NCBI GenBank assembly: GCA_018806985.1
Contig: JADANN010000149.1
Coordinates: 496,001 to 560,000, forward strand
Length of the DNA stretch: 64,000 nucleotides
Direction of reading: 5' to 3'
From: Angiostrongylus vasorum
Lineage: Eukaryota; Nematoda; Chromadorea; Rhabditida; Metastrongylidae
This document shows positions 11,241-21,730 of the stretch, one piece after another (positions within the stretch are counted from its first letter, which is position 1; each line of letters opens with the position of its first letter). Under the pieces are notes generated by a model. The model did not search any database, was not told where the DNA came from, and saw only the letters and a program-made list of their open reading frames with translations. A program made the translations under genes and the position numbers.

Positions 11241-11600
11241 CAGATCATAGATTCTTCGTATTCTTGCTGAGCAAACGCGAGGTGTTATTTTTATTCTTTA
11301 TCCACGAGCAAGTTGACGTTTCGGCAGATTTCGCCTTCCTCAGAGCCTGGAAAGGTCAAGTTGACAGCAATCTATTCGGCCAAACACCTCCATAACCAAA
11401 CAGAGAAAACGCTAAACCAAGATTTCAATCACATTGAACACGAAATAGCTTCTTTGCACATTCACCGCTTTCTATGAGTCTTCCACTGAGTATGTCGCGT
11501 GGAGACCAACCGCACAGAATTCACAAGAGAATAATAGGTTTATATACCGCCCAATATCACGCGTGATAATGAGGCATTCTTCCCTGCGGCTCATACAAAT
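11241..11600 (-). mobile_element. PLE 3' end fragment (pLTR plus endonuclease tail)
   Basis: Minus orientation, 3' end at the left. It starts with the pLTR end (TTCTTGCTGAGCAAACGCGA), passes the ribozyme-like core at 11,312-11,347 and continues into the non-coding tail and the last codons of the endonuclease near 11,500-11,580 (compare ATCACGCGTGAT and GGCATTCTTCC with 14,140-14,170). Similar pieces lie at 12.5, 13.4, 13.6 and 20.2 kb. Confidence 0.75.
11312..11347 (-). ncRNA. Minimal hammerhead-ribozyme-like motif in PLE end
   Basis: The minus strand shows CTGAGGA, an extra A, stem II GGC/GCC, then GAAACGTC. The core and the two-pair stem III (ACGU) are kept. The outer stem I is poorly paired in this copy. 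Confidence 0.5.
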
Positions 11601-11881
11601 TATACATGTGAAGTATATAACATTATATAACATGTTACATATATAACAGCCTTGTGTAAGCTAAAGAGTCTAAAGATATTTATTGATTATTCGCGCTGAG
11701 GTTAAGCGAAAGTCGGTTTAGTAAAGTATTCAACCATAAAAATTAAAAAAGAAAAAATGAAATACTGCAGTCTTTCACTCTTAACACACGTTGAGGCACT
11801 GGCCTCGGACATATTAGCATAATCAGTGTATAGTTCTTTGTCCTATTCTTAGAGTTCTTCCGCTTTAGCGAGGTTAAAAGC
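11601..11881. other. AT-rich spacer with TATATAAC-type units
   Basis: Near 11,610-11,650 there are several ATATAACA units. No coding exon seen. Confidence 0.45.
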
Positions 11882-12095
11882 TAGAAAGGACAAAGATCTC
11901 GGCGTTGATCAATCGCTGAGGGATGTGCCATGCATTCCACTTAATTAAGTGTCGTTGGAGGCTGCTATCCTCCCAGACAAGTCTGGTACCAGTTTGCAGA
12001 CCCCAGATGGATGTAAGGCTTGGTGAGCCTTGGGCGCGGTGATCGATCCCAAGTGTACTGCAGGGCGCCTCCGACCACTGCGCTACGAGGGGGTA
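11882..12095 (-). repeat. SINE-A copy with internal deletion
   Basis: Well conserved ends (CGGCGTTGATCAATCGCTGA; CGCCTCCGACCACTGCGCTA) and CTATCCTCCCAGACAAGTCT. About 70 bases of the middle (the GACTCGCGGTGGCC region) are missing compared with the copy at 54.6 kb. Confidence 0.8.
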
Positions 12096-12479
12096 GACTG
12101 CAGTGTCTCTAAAGTCTTAAACGATAGGCTGGTGGTCATCGTAGCATGAAAGACAAAGTTGGAGGGAAGCGGGAATGGTATAGAGATTTTGGTGGGTTCA
12201 GAGTTAGCGAAAAAAAACTTAAGAACTATGAGTAGTGTAGTACGCAGGATTCTATGGAAACCAGCACGCGAAAGACACCAGCATTTAACAAAAGGCATGA
12301 AATGCTTGAACGAATGTGGGAAAAGATACGTCACTATGGTCCATTATTGTTTTTAAGGAAGAAGTATCAGCAATTTCTTACAAATAATTTGCAAGACAAA
12401 AGGGATGCGGATAATAATGTTGAAAACGTGAAAAAAAAGGAAAAGAAGACTCTCCTTTAGCGAAACTGATTGAAAATTC
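12096..12479. other. No recognisable feature
   Basis: Short open frames on both strands overlap here without any recognised motif. Confidence 0.45.
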
Positions 12480-12645
12480 CCAAGACCGACTTACTGCCAA
12501 ACTCGGCATTGATCGAACAATTTTTCATATTCTTGTTGAGCAAACACGAGGTGTTATTTCACTCCTTTACTTACGAGAAAGCCGACATTTCGCCTTTCTC
12601 AGACCTTTAGAGCCTGTAAAGGTCATCAAAGGAGTGGTTACAAAC
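12480..12645 (-). repeat. PLE terminal (pLTR) fragment
   Basis: Contains CCGACTTACTGCC, CGGCATTGATCGAACAA, TTCTTGTTGAGCAAACACGA and a degraded ribozyme core at about 12,575-12,606 (CGACATTTCGCC...TCAGACC). Confidence 0.65.
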
Positions 12646-13359
12646 CCTGGTAGAATAGAATCTGAACATTCAGATGCAATTTGGCCGAACTGGTCATACA
12701 GTTATTTTCTATTTACACTTACATTATATTACAGCAAGGAGACGTGATGTGACCGACTAATGATATTTTCGCAATCGTTAGCACTTGCACCGCACTTGGC
12801 TTACCAAACCTCACATACCTTAGGGATTAGGAGATTGGTAGTAGATTTGTCTGCCATCAACTTAAACGCTGCAATAAACGTGGGACCATGATAGTGCGGC
12901 TGACTCAGGGCTCCAGTGAGAATGGACCCAACCGGCACTTAATGACATGAAGAAGCCGAAATAAACGTCAAACAGCTGCCGAGTTACACGTGAAAGGTTG
13001 GAAACCGCCGTGGGTGCTGCATGAATGTAAACGAATCGAATGCACAAAGCGACGGGATCCGCACAGAAGATGAAAGGACGGATCACGTTTAAAAGCAGTA
13101 CTAGGCTTGATTCTTCAAACAGCGCTAAGTTTGTGCAGTTCAATTCCAATCAACTGCAAGACACGATGACCTACTGCAATCTTTACTGTAATCCATGCAA
13201 AAAATACGTTTAAATTATTTTTTAAGTGGCCGGCTGCAAAGTTTTTTTTCCTGGACGTTTTTGCAAATATTACAATGAGAATTGCTGCAATAAGACCTAA
13301 TTCAGGGATAAAGTTTTTCTGCTGAGGTTATGACAGTGCATGAGCGAATGCATTGCAGT
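12646..13359. repeat. Mostly unrecognised; short repeat E fragment at 13,015-13,075
   Basis: The segment CGAATCGAATGCACAAAGCG followed by GGGATCCGCAC recurs in diverged form at 25,905-25,970 and 31,905-31,970, so it is a small dispersed repeat (called E here). The remainder shows no supported exon. Confidence 0.45.
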
Positions 13360-13520
13360 AATCCCCAAGTCTGAATTTCTGTTAATTTCGGCGTTGCTGT
13401 TAAGTTAGTCTGTCTTCTTGAGCAGATTCGAGGTTGTTAACAAAATTTGAATTTTGTGCCAACTTGACGTTTCCGGGTTCCGATGAAGGCGAAACCTGAA
13501 AAGGTCAAATTGGCACAAAG
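13360..13520 (-). repeat. PLE terminal (pLTR) fragment, diverged
   Basis: Shares the terminal block (AATTTCGGCGTTGCTGTT, CTTCTTGAGCAGATTCGAGG) and a degraded core (CTTGACGTTTCCGGG) with the following fragment at 13,590. Confidence 0.5.
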
Positions 13521-13589
13521 GTCAGCTGTTGCAAATAAATAGTGTAATATCAACCTCGTGTCTGCTGGTACGTTATGTAGCAGTTACCA

Positions 13590-13765
13590 GGACCGACTTT
13601 GCACTAGTCTCGGCATTGTTCAATAAGATAATATTTTCTTCTTGAGCAGATACGACATCATTCATGACAAGATCTATTTAGTAGTATCTGTCGATTCGGA
13701 GGTTTCGCCTTTTTTCAGAGCGTGGAAAGGTCAAATTAACATGCAAACCAAGTTTTGTTAACAGC
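13590..13765 (-). repeat. PLE terminal (pLTR) fragment
   Basis: ACCGACTTTGCACTAGTCTC, GGCATTGTTCAA, TTCTTGAGCAGATACGA and a weak ribozyme-like core (GGAGGTTTCGCC...TTCAGAGC) at 13,693-13,721. Together with 13,360-13,520 it suggests two successive PLE ends. Confidence 0.55.
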
Positions 13766-14044
13766 GTTAACAACCACGTGGCTGAACAAGCAGGAAGCAC
13801 TAACTTATTGAACAATGAATGAAGAAGTAAATAGAAAGTCAAATTTGGAAGTCACTGGAATGTACTCAATCAAATAAGGTTATAACTCTAGCAGAAAAAA
13901 ACTAAACAGCTTTCTTCAACTGCATTTCTGTGAGTCATTTTTATTCTATCGATGTTATCAGCAACCAACCCTTAACGAAAATTATTTGGGAACCAGAACC
14001 TGAAGTCGAAATCACAACCACAACTCACTTTTTTATTGTTCAAA

Positions 14045-14213
14045 ATCCCCCCCACTTATGAATGGAGACCTGTCACACAGAATCTGACATGGGTTTGAAT
14101 GTGCTTGCATCAGGTCCGCAAATCAACACGAGATACGCTGCGAGGTGACGTGTGATCACCGGGCATTCTTCTCTGCTGTTCATTTTTGGATTTTCGGAAA
14201 CTATTTGTATACA
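14045..14213 (-). pseudogene. PLE endonuclease C-terminal fragment
   Basis: The minus strand encodes SENPKMNSREECPVITRHL, matching the C-terminal end of the PLE endonuclease copy at 27.1 kb (NPTMNSRDECPEVIRDLTP). The reading is open here, but only about the last 45 codons are present. A SINE-A copy begins immediately upstream on the opposite strand, so the element was truncated or interrupted there. Confidence 0.75.
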
Positions 14214-14490
14214 GAAGGGCGCGTGTGGCACAGTGGTCGGAGACGCCCTGCGACACACACGTGGAATCGATCTCTGCGTCCATGCTCCACCAAGCCTTCC
14301 ATCTCTCCGGGTTCGGCAAATTGGTACCAAACTTGTCTGGGAGGATAGCAGCGCTGGCTCGATACATCGGTAGGCCACCGCGAGTCATTGTAAAAGCCAG
14401 ATATGAATTCAATCACCCGTAAACGATACTTGGATGAGGTCGAAAGCATGGCGCATTCCTCAAGGATTGACCAACGCCGAGAGCTTTTAC
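14214..14490 (+). repeat. SINE-A copy, full length (best tRNA-like head)
   Basis: The clearest copy for the tRNA-like promoter: A-box-like TGGCACAGTGGTCGG at 14,226-14,240 and B-box-like GGAATCGATCT at 14,263-14,273. The body follows (GGTACCAAACTTGTCTGGGA; CGATACATCGGTAGGCCACC; CATTCCTCAAGGATTGACCA) and the 3' end (CGCCGAGAGCTTTTA) runs into an AT-rich tail to about 14,580. RNA polymerase III transcription is inferred from the boxes only. The apparent 70-100 codon frames on both strands belong to the repeat. Confidence 0.88.
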
Positions 14491-14581
14491 AGCTTTTATA
14501 TATTTACATACAAAATAGAAACAAATATATATGTGATATAATGGTAGAGTATAAAGCAATATAACATAAATGCAAGTATAA

Positions 14582-14764
14582 TATAAGTTCGAAAACTCCA
14601 GAAATCCAATAACGAACTGCAAGAATGACGGCCTTGTGGCCATGCGTGACCTCGTGCCGTACCTTCGGCCAATTTTTGACCTAGCTAAGCACGTTCCTCA
14701 CCGCTGTAAGATTTTGGGTGGCTGGTCACACATCAAAACCGGAAAGCTTGTAAGGAACAAAGCG
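14582..14764 (+). CDS. Weak candidate exon, unidentified
   Basis: An uninterrupted plus-strand frame reads ...GLVAMRDLVPYLRPIFDL then AKHVPHRCKILGGW and SHIKTGKLVRNKA, ending exactly at a consensus donor GTGAGT at 14,765. The composition looks protein-like rather than repeat-like and the frame is open from 14,582. The upstream acceptor is uncertain (CTCCAG ends at 14,601) and no matching downstream exon was found. I do not recognise the family. It may be an exon, a relic, or chance. Confidence 0.22.
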
Positions 14765-15594
14765 GTGAGTTGTAATTGCGCTTTTCAATTACATCTTCAG
14801 CCTAACTAGGTTCAATGCCGAATTTTAGTTCACTGATTATTAATCATAGCACCAACGGAGTAAACACTGAGCGAGAAAAAAGCAAATGAAAGAGTTGATG
14901 TGGTGGATATTACGCCAGCTCCCGGTATGGCTAACAGAGTGTTCAAACCCCAACTGAAGTTCGGAGTTTTGCTTATATCTCAACACGCTTGTGATTGTAT
15001 TGCGTATCGGACCCTACCAAGAAGAAGAAATGGGCAGTGAATTATAGCTAAGCCATTTGAACTGTATTGAACTGCTGGCAACAACCGAAAAGAAAGTAAT
15101 GACAACGCCAGAAAATACCGCACAACCTTCGACGGCGCAAAACGAACCTATACAAGAAGGTCGCATTGAATACGGTAGGTTGTCGACACGGACGAATAGT
15201 TGAAACAGTGAAATCTAATAGGTTAGTGCATCTGTTCAGATGGAACCAACATGATTTCAAATTAGCGTTGAAGAAAGCGCTCCATGTTCTACGAGGATGT
15301 CGCGTAACATTGCCAAAAATTGGACCTCGGAATGAAAATCGTGACGTGAAAAGCAGCAAGGGGCGTCAGTAGTGACGACATGGGAGGATGCTATTCAACA
15401 AGAGATGAACAGTAGATGTCAAATATACTGAGAAGAATGTCAGTCAACTATCAGCTAGTTATTTCACCATCGCCTCATCACACACTGTTCTGAATGTAGA
15501 GGGGACGTCGTGAAATCTTGTAGTCCTGTTGAATGGTCGTCCTACTAAGAACGAAGAATGGAGCAAAATTCAAAACAGTATGACGCTGAGATAT
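14765..15594. other. No recognised gene
   Basis: Opposing open frames of about 68 and 103 codons overlap at 15,048-15,372. Neither shows a known motif or convincing splice context. Confidence 0.4.
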
Positions 15595-15830
15595 ACCATT
15601 CCCGTTGCGGGGTGATTGTTGATGGGACGTTAGGGCAGAAAGCTTGCTGAGACAAAGGCAAAGCAAAGGCCTCAGTAGTGCCGTTAGGGTAACCCGTGAA
15701 CCCTTGGAAAGGGTAATTGCAAGTTCGAATCTGGCATGGAGTCCAAGTTTTGCAAATATCTCAGCATCATAGTGGTTCTACTTCACATCATCATTTACTA
15801 CCGTGGAAGAATAATAGGAACTAAATAAAA
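15595..15830 (+). repeat. SINE-C copy (tRNA-like family C)
   Basis: Shares with 49,425 and 50,035 a leader (GGGGTGATTGTTGATGGGA) and GAGACAAAGGCAAAGC. The tRNA-like part has B box GTTCGAATC at 15,722-15,731. The 3' part, with TTGCAAATATCTCAGCATCA, matches the inverted piece at 8,480. Confidence 0.6.
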
Positions 15831-16685
15831 AAGTTAGACGTTAAAATGAACAAGTCAAGTGTTCTACGAAATCAAGAGAAAAAAACTATGTAAAGCGTCC
15901 CTACTCTCTCTTAGTTTGACAGCTGCTTATTCTTCTTGTTTTCACATAATCTTTAGCATTTAACGCCTTAGATGAAGCCATTTCAGTGCATTTCTTACGG
16001 AAATGGTAGCCACTTTCAAGTATGAACCAAAAATATTTCTGCCGATTCTGAACTTCACCGACTGAAATCAGTATGGTTAGAATAAAAAGGCCTTTGCTCA
16101 CAAAGTGTGAGATCTGTTATTCTACCAAGATGAAGTTCTAAATTTTGTGGCACACGAAACGTAATCCCTCCACCTTTTTGCGTCAGGGGCTCGTATTTCT
16201 AACACGAAAGCAATTTAACAGACAGATTCCGTCCCGTAGGACAAGACGGTGTTCTGCAGTGTTTCTCTGTTGTTTTCGACTGTCGCATATCCGTTAGGGT
16301 TTTGGGTTTTCTGGAAATCCTGGTTCCTAACACAGACAAAATTTCAAGAATTCACATATAACTGGGCGACAAGGGAAAGTATCTCCTACAAATCTGTGAA
16401 CTTCTCAACTCCTCAAATAATGTGGTGGCGAAGAAACATTTGTCAGATTCTGAAAAACCAAATGCAGGTGAGATATGTTGGCTGAATTTTTTTCCCATGA
16501 AAAAATTTTTAACGGAAAGTTACCAGAAAGTTCTCCTGCAAGAATAATACCTAATTCTGCTGTTGACTTCACATCACCTGTCACCTGTCGTCCCACTGAT
16601 CATCGAATGACTCGAGCAAGCGCCGGTAACTTTTCAATTTATCACTTTTTTTTCAATCTTTGGCAAGCCAGGGCAGTGCAGTAGA
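15831..16685. other. No recognised gene
   Basis: AT-rich, with short opposing frames at 15,901-16,684. No motif, no shared repeat noticed. Confidence 0.45.
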
Positions 16686-16689
16686 ACTT

Positions 16690-17125
16690 GCTCGCTCCAT
16701 AGGCTACTTAAGCATCATATGTGACTTCTATAGCTTTCGTGAAGAACTGTGACCATTAGTCCGTTAGCCGTCCTGCTGTCCGCTTGACATCACGAGGAAT
16801 CCACTCGCTGACGGGTCCTATCCATCGGTTGTTGTTCAGAAGTATTTCTTGTCCGGCCTACTTCTTCACCCCGAACCTTCTCGTTAGAACGACGTAACTG
16901 ATTTTTTCTGACCGCCAACGTAGGTCGGAGAATCGTAATAATTCTCTCACCTTCGCAAAATGGGACACTCCTAGTATTGCCCTCTTGTCTGCACGCTCAA
17001 TAACGTTGAGTGATTTTCTGCTCCATTACACATCGACTAGTTTTCCGACGTGTACTTTGAGGAAGGAAGAATTCTGGAGTAGAGAAGGTGGCATGGAGTC
17101 GCAAATTCTTAATCCCCACTGGGCG
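16690..17125 (-). pseudogene. RTE-type LINE copy 1, C-terminal part of ORF
   Basis: Read on the minus strand, 16,770-16,900 gives NNNRWIGPVSEWIPRDVKRT followed by AGRLT, collinear with the better copy at 59.75-59.91 kb (NDNQWTRAVSDWIPEDVIRT). Positions 16,980-17,040 match the zone just upstream in the same ORF. It has stops and is separated from the rest of the element by a repeat D copy at 17,130-17,510. Confidence 0.7.
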
Positions 17126-17129
17126 TAAA

Positions 17130-17510
17130 TCTACTTACTTGATACTTGAATGGCCCGTCTTCAGTAGTTGTGCGGGCTCCAGCACAATCTCCATTTTCGG
17201 AGATTTGCTGGTTAAGCCATTGTGGTCCCCCTGAAATCCCGAGGTCAGCCTGGCCAAAGTCTGCCCCGTGTCATCATCACCACAGGCAGTCGCAGCCCTT
17301 GTGGATCAGAGGGAGATTTGCCACTATGCGACTTTGATATCACGGTGATGCATCCTGGTATTGGTTTACTCTTAGCTAGGCTTCCTGATGGAAACGTCGG
17401 ATTCCTTCTCAGGTTGGGAGACCCTCTCGCTGGGATTGAGTACATGCAGCCCGACACCCAGGAACACCTCACAGCCAAGATGAGGCGGTAAACCGTTGGG
17501 AGGCGTGAAT
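17130..17510 (-). repeat. Repeat D copy inserted in the RTE element
   Basis: Minus orientation: GATACTTGAATGGCCCGTCT with TTGTGCGGGCTCCAGCA is the reverse complement of the conserved D end, then GATCAGAGGGAGATTTGCCA, CCTGGTATTGGTTTACTC and CTCAGGTTGGGAGACC. RTE homology resumes on both sides, so D entered after the RTE copy. Flanking duplications could not be identified by eye. Confidence 0.75.
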
Positions 17511-17514
17511 AGGG

Positions 17515-20200
17515 TGAAAAAATTTCGGTTCTCAATGAACATCATTTTTTGCAGGATTTGGCCGAAGGCCATTTTTTTACACAAGTGTTGCACAAGCGGC
17601 TAATGTTTGCTGTAAGAAAGCGATATCATCAGCAAAACGAAGACAGTGTTATTGCCGACCATCGATTTTCACTCCTATGGTATCCCAATCCAATGTTCGC
17701 ATGACGTTCTCGAGAGTGGCGGTAAATAATTTTAGCGAGATGACATCGCCTTGCCTAACCTCTCTTTTTGACGTCGATGTAAATATCGTTATGGAATGGC
17801 GATATTTTGGTTGTGAAAATTTTTGTACAGGTCAGAAAGAATCTCTATGTACTGAGTAGGCACTCCTTGACACTAAAAAGGCTTTCATGAGTGCTTCTAT
17901 CTCAGTTGAGTCAAAGGCCTTCTTTAAATCGATAACAATGAGACAGAGCGGTTTTTTGTACTCTCGCAACAATTCAATGAGTCTTGATATTGTGTGGATG
18001 TGGTCCTTCGTACTAAATACTTTTCGAAACCCTGCTTGCACACATGGCTGTCCTTCGTCGAGTGTTCCGTCAGTCCTGTTTAGCCGTAAAGAGTTTGTAG
18101 ACGACAGATAGCAATCGGAGTGGACGATAATTGGCGAACTAGTGGTCAGACTTTTGAACAATAACATGGTCTTGCTGGTCTTCCATTGAACAGGAACTTT
18201 GCATTATGACAGATGATGTGTGACCAACCGGACCAGTGTATTGATGAGGACTGGCAGAAGGTTCTTCAGATGTTCAGATCTTATCTTATTCGGATCAGGT
18301 GTTCGATTTTTTGCCGGAAAAAGTAACCTGCCAGATTTCAGAAGGGAGAAGCAGTGGGGCGATATATCCTCCTTCTTTTATTTCATATGCAGGAAGGAGG
18401 GGGTGGCTATCGAAGAGATCAGAGTAGTAATCGTGAATGATTTTCTCCATTGCCCCTCTGGAGTCTACAACCATTCTGTCAAGGCGTCGGATTGTTCTCA
18501 CCTTGGTTTTTGTAGTTGACGAAGTTTCGAAGGGTGTTGTGAACTCTCTTCCTAGCCTCTGGTGTCTAGGGTATTGCTGCTTCTGTTCTCGCTTTAAAAT
18601 CTCCTCTTATCGCCTTTTCCTATTGGTTTACAGGTTCGCAAGTGAGTTGACCATAGCGGAAAGCTCGTGCGACTCCACGTCTGCCTAATAGCTTTAGCAC
18701 TTCTAGAGACTGGGATTTTCAGGTGACTTTTCAAGTTTTGGCTTTCACAGCGCTAGTGCAAAGATGGTGAACAAGCCGATTAAATTTGTTCTCGTTGTTA
18801 TCCGTAACGGCACCTTTCCAAAAAGCCAACTAGTGTCCTAAGCAAATTGCAGCTTATGGTGCTTCTAGGATCTCTTTTTTTGAACTTAGGGGCTTTTTTC
18901 ACCTTTCCACGATAAATGCTATCTTGCGCAAAGGACGCGATGGCTCGTTCCCTGTAGAATTTTTTAAGATAAAAGCGGCATCGGTCAATAAAACTTTTGA
19001 TTTAGTATGATCTAGTCTATTCTGTTGTAGCACGCTTCGTTGAGGGACTCCCACGTCCTGCGTTATAATGGGGTTTCCGGAAGTATGGCTCAACATGTTC
19101 GCTTTCGATCGTGGTGGGAAACTTGGGTAACCGTTGAAGTTGTCTGCTCCCTTCCAATGTGACTTTTCAGACGATTTTTTATACTCGATCTTAGCTTTGC
19201 AATCTTCAATGACGACTTTAACGAATGTATGGTCTTCTCTGTAGAACTTCACTTAGTCCATAAAGAATGTTCCGACTTCGTCCCTGCCATAGCATGATGG
19301 CGGCGCGTAAACGACGAAGATTGCCAAAGCCGGCATCGATCCACATCATTTTAATCGTAAATCTCCGATTCGGGTTGTAAGCTGTTCGAATGAATCCATG
19401 TTCATGGACAACATGACGAGAACGCCGACGCCGCCGACTCCTCTGCTGTTGCATGTTCCGAGGAACAGTTCTTCTCCGATGTCATAGACGGCGTTGAATG
19501 GGTGGCGTCGTCTCATCTCGGCCAAGCCAATGACGTCGTACCTTTACCCTTCTTGCTTACATGAGCAAGTCTTCTATCGAAGACTCGGATGCAAGTGTAC
19601 GTGCATTGTAGGTACAGAGCTTCACAATAGTTCTTTGTAATCGAGGCAGCTTCCATTGGCCCTGAGATTTTGGCAGCCTCTCCGTACTCCCACCCAAAGC
19701 TGCGAAATTGGAGGGCTCTTTCGATTGGGAGCAAAGAGGTATCATAGACAATATAGAATGGACGACCACTTCTCCGCTCGACCACGATGGATCATCACCT
19801 TGGTCCTTTCAGGATTTAGGCGGATTAGAATGGACCTGAGATTTTAACAGCCTCCCCGTATTCTTCCTACCTTACGCTGTCGTACCAGAGATTGTTTCGG
19901 TGTCAGAGGGATGAGGCCCACTTATCTTACCATATTTAACGTTCTATACACATATATAGCTTGCTCGGCTCTGAACTTGGAGGAATAGTATGTCCACGGG
20001 TAGCTTGCCAGTCTCTCCAGAAACAAACGAGGAGCTTACCTGTTAGAGGCGTCTCCTGACCGCCTTCCATGTGCTGTGCCAGTAGAATGATCGCAGGATT
20101 TTGGCCGAAGTGGCTCTTAGAGTACGCTGGACTCATCCATGCACGCCTGCATGAATAAGTCCTAGTAAACACAGAAGGTACGTATCAAATCGGCGCACAT
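17515..20200 (-). mobile_element. RTE-type LINE copy 1, RT and APE endonuclease regions (decayed)
   Basis: A non-LTR retrotransposon of the RTE group: apurinic-type endonuclease then reverse transcriptase in one ORF. On the minus strand the N-terminal side is at the right: 19,560-19,640 reads TIVKLCTYNARTLASES (APE start), 19,218-19,454 contains the SFEQLTTRIG zone, and 18,899-19,252 begins MKFYREDHTFVKVVIED (second APE block). RT follows at 17,832-18,111 (HTISRLIELLREYKKPLCLI then VIDLKKAFDS, motif A). At 17,600-17,760 it reads RQGDVISLKLFTATLENVMR, and the catalytic FADD box is intact (LRFADDIAFL, about 17,620-17,645). Frameshifts and stops interrupt every block. Confidence 0.88.
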
Positions 20201-20204
20201 CTCA

Positions 20205-20655
20205 AATTTATAGGCAAAGTGGTAATTCGCTGTTTTCTTGATAGGCATAAATGAGACTGGCATTATACTCTTTATTCACAAAAGTTGATGTTTCGACTGA
20301 TTTTGCCTTCTTCAGGACCTGAAAAAAGTCAACTTTACTGCAATCTAGTAAGCCAAATATCTCCCTAACTAAACTACGAAACCAGGATTTCAATCTCAGT
20401 GGAAGCAAAATAGTTTCTACACACAATCGTCGCTTTTCTGTGAGCCTACTTCTACTGAGTATTCCACTTGGAGACCAAGCGCATAAGTTTTCAAAAATGG
20501 ATAATACGCGTTTGTAACGCTAGGATACTAGCCAGATATATTGTGCTGGATAATGTCTGATTAGTAGCATTCTTCGCGCCGGTTCGTTTTCTGGAATTTA
20601 CCCAGAATGCTTCGGGGGGTTTTACCCGCTGATGTTCTTGATTAAGGTTATGAAC
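20205..20655 (-). mobile_element. PLE 3' end fragment, minus orientation (left half of an inverted pair)
   Basis: From the left: pLTR end, ribozyme-like core at 20,284-20,319, non-coding tail, then the decayed end of the endonuclease (20,460-20,655; the minus strand reads PPEAFWVNSRKRTGAKN and, near the junction, ALRRQLVHNLNQEHQRVKP). It is joined head to head with the plus-strand copy beginning near 20,656. Confidence 0.75.
20284..20319 (-). ncRNA. Hammerhead-ribozyme-like motif, degenerate
   Basis: The minus strand shows CTGAAGA, an extra A, GGC...GTC for stem II, then GAAACATC. Stem III has changed from ACGU to ACAU, so it is probably inactive. Confidence 0.4.
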
Positions 20656-21290
20656 TAGTTGGCGTCTGAGCGCCTCTATGACAGGCACAACGCAAAATTG
20701 CACAATATGTGTGACAGTAAAGAATGTGTTGTATCAGCTCAGGTGCAGTTCGTCTCTTCTCGTCGCCTCTTGTAAAATGTGCGGTACCAATTACATTGGC
20801 AAGATGGGTAGACTGTAGAAAGGCATTGTGCGTCCGTATAAAAGAACACCTATTCGGTAGACTCAGAGTTAAACCAAATACTCGACTAGGCGAACATAAG
20901 AAACAGAGAGACAACGAGGATTTTGCAGTAGAAGTTACCATCTTTGCACAGGAATCGAAGTCTTCAAGGTGCGAAACGTTTGAAGCATTGTGAAAAAAAT
21001 TAGAAGAATCCAAAAATGAACCTCAAGGAGGAATGCCTCATCACGCGTGATCTCACACAATATCTCGGACTGATAGTTTTAATGTAAGAGAGGCGCGTTA
21101 TTCATTTACTTGGACTCTGTGCGGTTGGTCTCTAGGTGATGTACTACTCAATGGAATACTCACATAAAGTTGGTCTTTCCAAGTTCTGAAGAAAGCGAAG
21201 TCCGCCGAAGTGTCAGCTTTTGTGAATAGAGAGCATAATAGCAATCATTCTGTGCTTATCGAGAAAACAGCGAATTATTTAGCAGTGCCG
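20656..21290 (+). mobile_element. PLE 3' part, plus orientation (right half of the inverted pair)
   Basis: Plus-strand endonuclease region with RRQLV-like start, CGTCCGTATAAAAGAACACC (RIKEHL of the GIY-YIG domain), RVKPNTRLGEHKKQRDNEDF, then FAVEVTIFAQESKSSRCETF. The coding part carries in-frame stops. The tail repeats that of the left half (GTGCGGTTGGTCTCTAGGTG), then a ribozyme-like core at 21,182-21,220, then the pLTR end (GCGAATTATTTAGCAGTGCC). Confidence 0.75.
21182..21220 (+). ncRNA. Hammerhead-ribozyme-like motif, degenerate
   Basis: CTGAAGA, extra A, GCG...CGC for stem II, then CGAAGTGTCAGC. GAAAC has become GAAGT, so the core is damaged although the layout is kept. Confidence 0.38.
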
Positions 21291-21510
21291 AAATTAAAAG
21301 AAAGTGAGAATAATCGCCAAATGAGAAGTAATCATTAGTTGCGAAAGTGCTACTGCACTAAACACGCACAGCCACAGGAATTTTTGTCGCTATCTATGCA
21401 AATTGAGCAGTTATGGTGAGTAGGTCGATAAGAGTCTTCAAAGGTACTGAACATCGTTAAAAAAATTAGTCGCTTAAATTGACATCTAAACAGCCATGCG
21501 GCGCTAGAAG

Positions 21511-21730
21511 TAAAGGATAAAAAAGTATAAACCTCTCGTCCTTGATCAATCCTTGAGGAATGCGCCATGCTTTCGACCTCATCAAGCATCGCTGGTCTCC
21601 CTCCCAGACAAGTCTGGTAGCAATTTTTCCGACCTCGATGAGGTGGACGGCTTGGTTGGCCATGGGCGCGGGGATCGATTCCACGTATGTGTTGCAGGTC
21701 GCCTCCGACCACTGCGCCACACGAGCCGTT
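21511..21730 (-). repeat. SINE-A copy with internal deletion
   Basis: Well conserved ends: TAAAGGATAAAAAAGTATAA tail, TTGATCAATCCTTGAGGAAT, TCCCAGACAAGTCTGGTAGC, GGGGATCGATTCCACGTATG and CTCCGACCACTGCGCCACAC. The central GACTCGCGGTGGCC region is deleted, as in the copy at 11.9 kb. Confidence 0.85.

Noticed and set aside
14073..14422. Several 70-100 codon frames on both strands
   Set aside because: All are translations of the SINE-A copy; the same peptides recur at 3.3, 21.6 and 54.7 kb.
18295..19454. Separate host genes on the minus strand
   Set aside because: The frames are pieces of one decayed RTE ORF, collinear with 60.9-62.1 kb.
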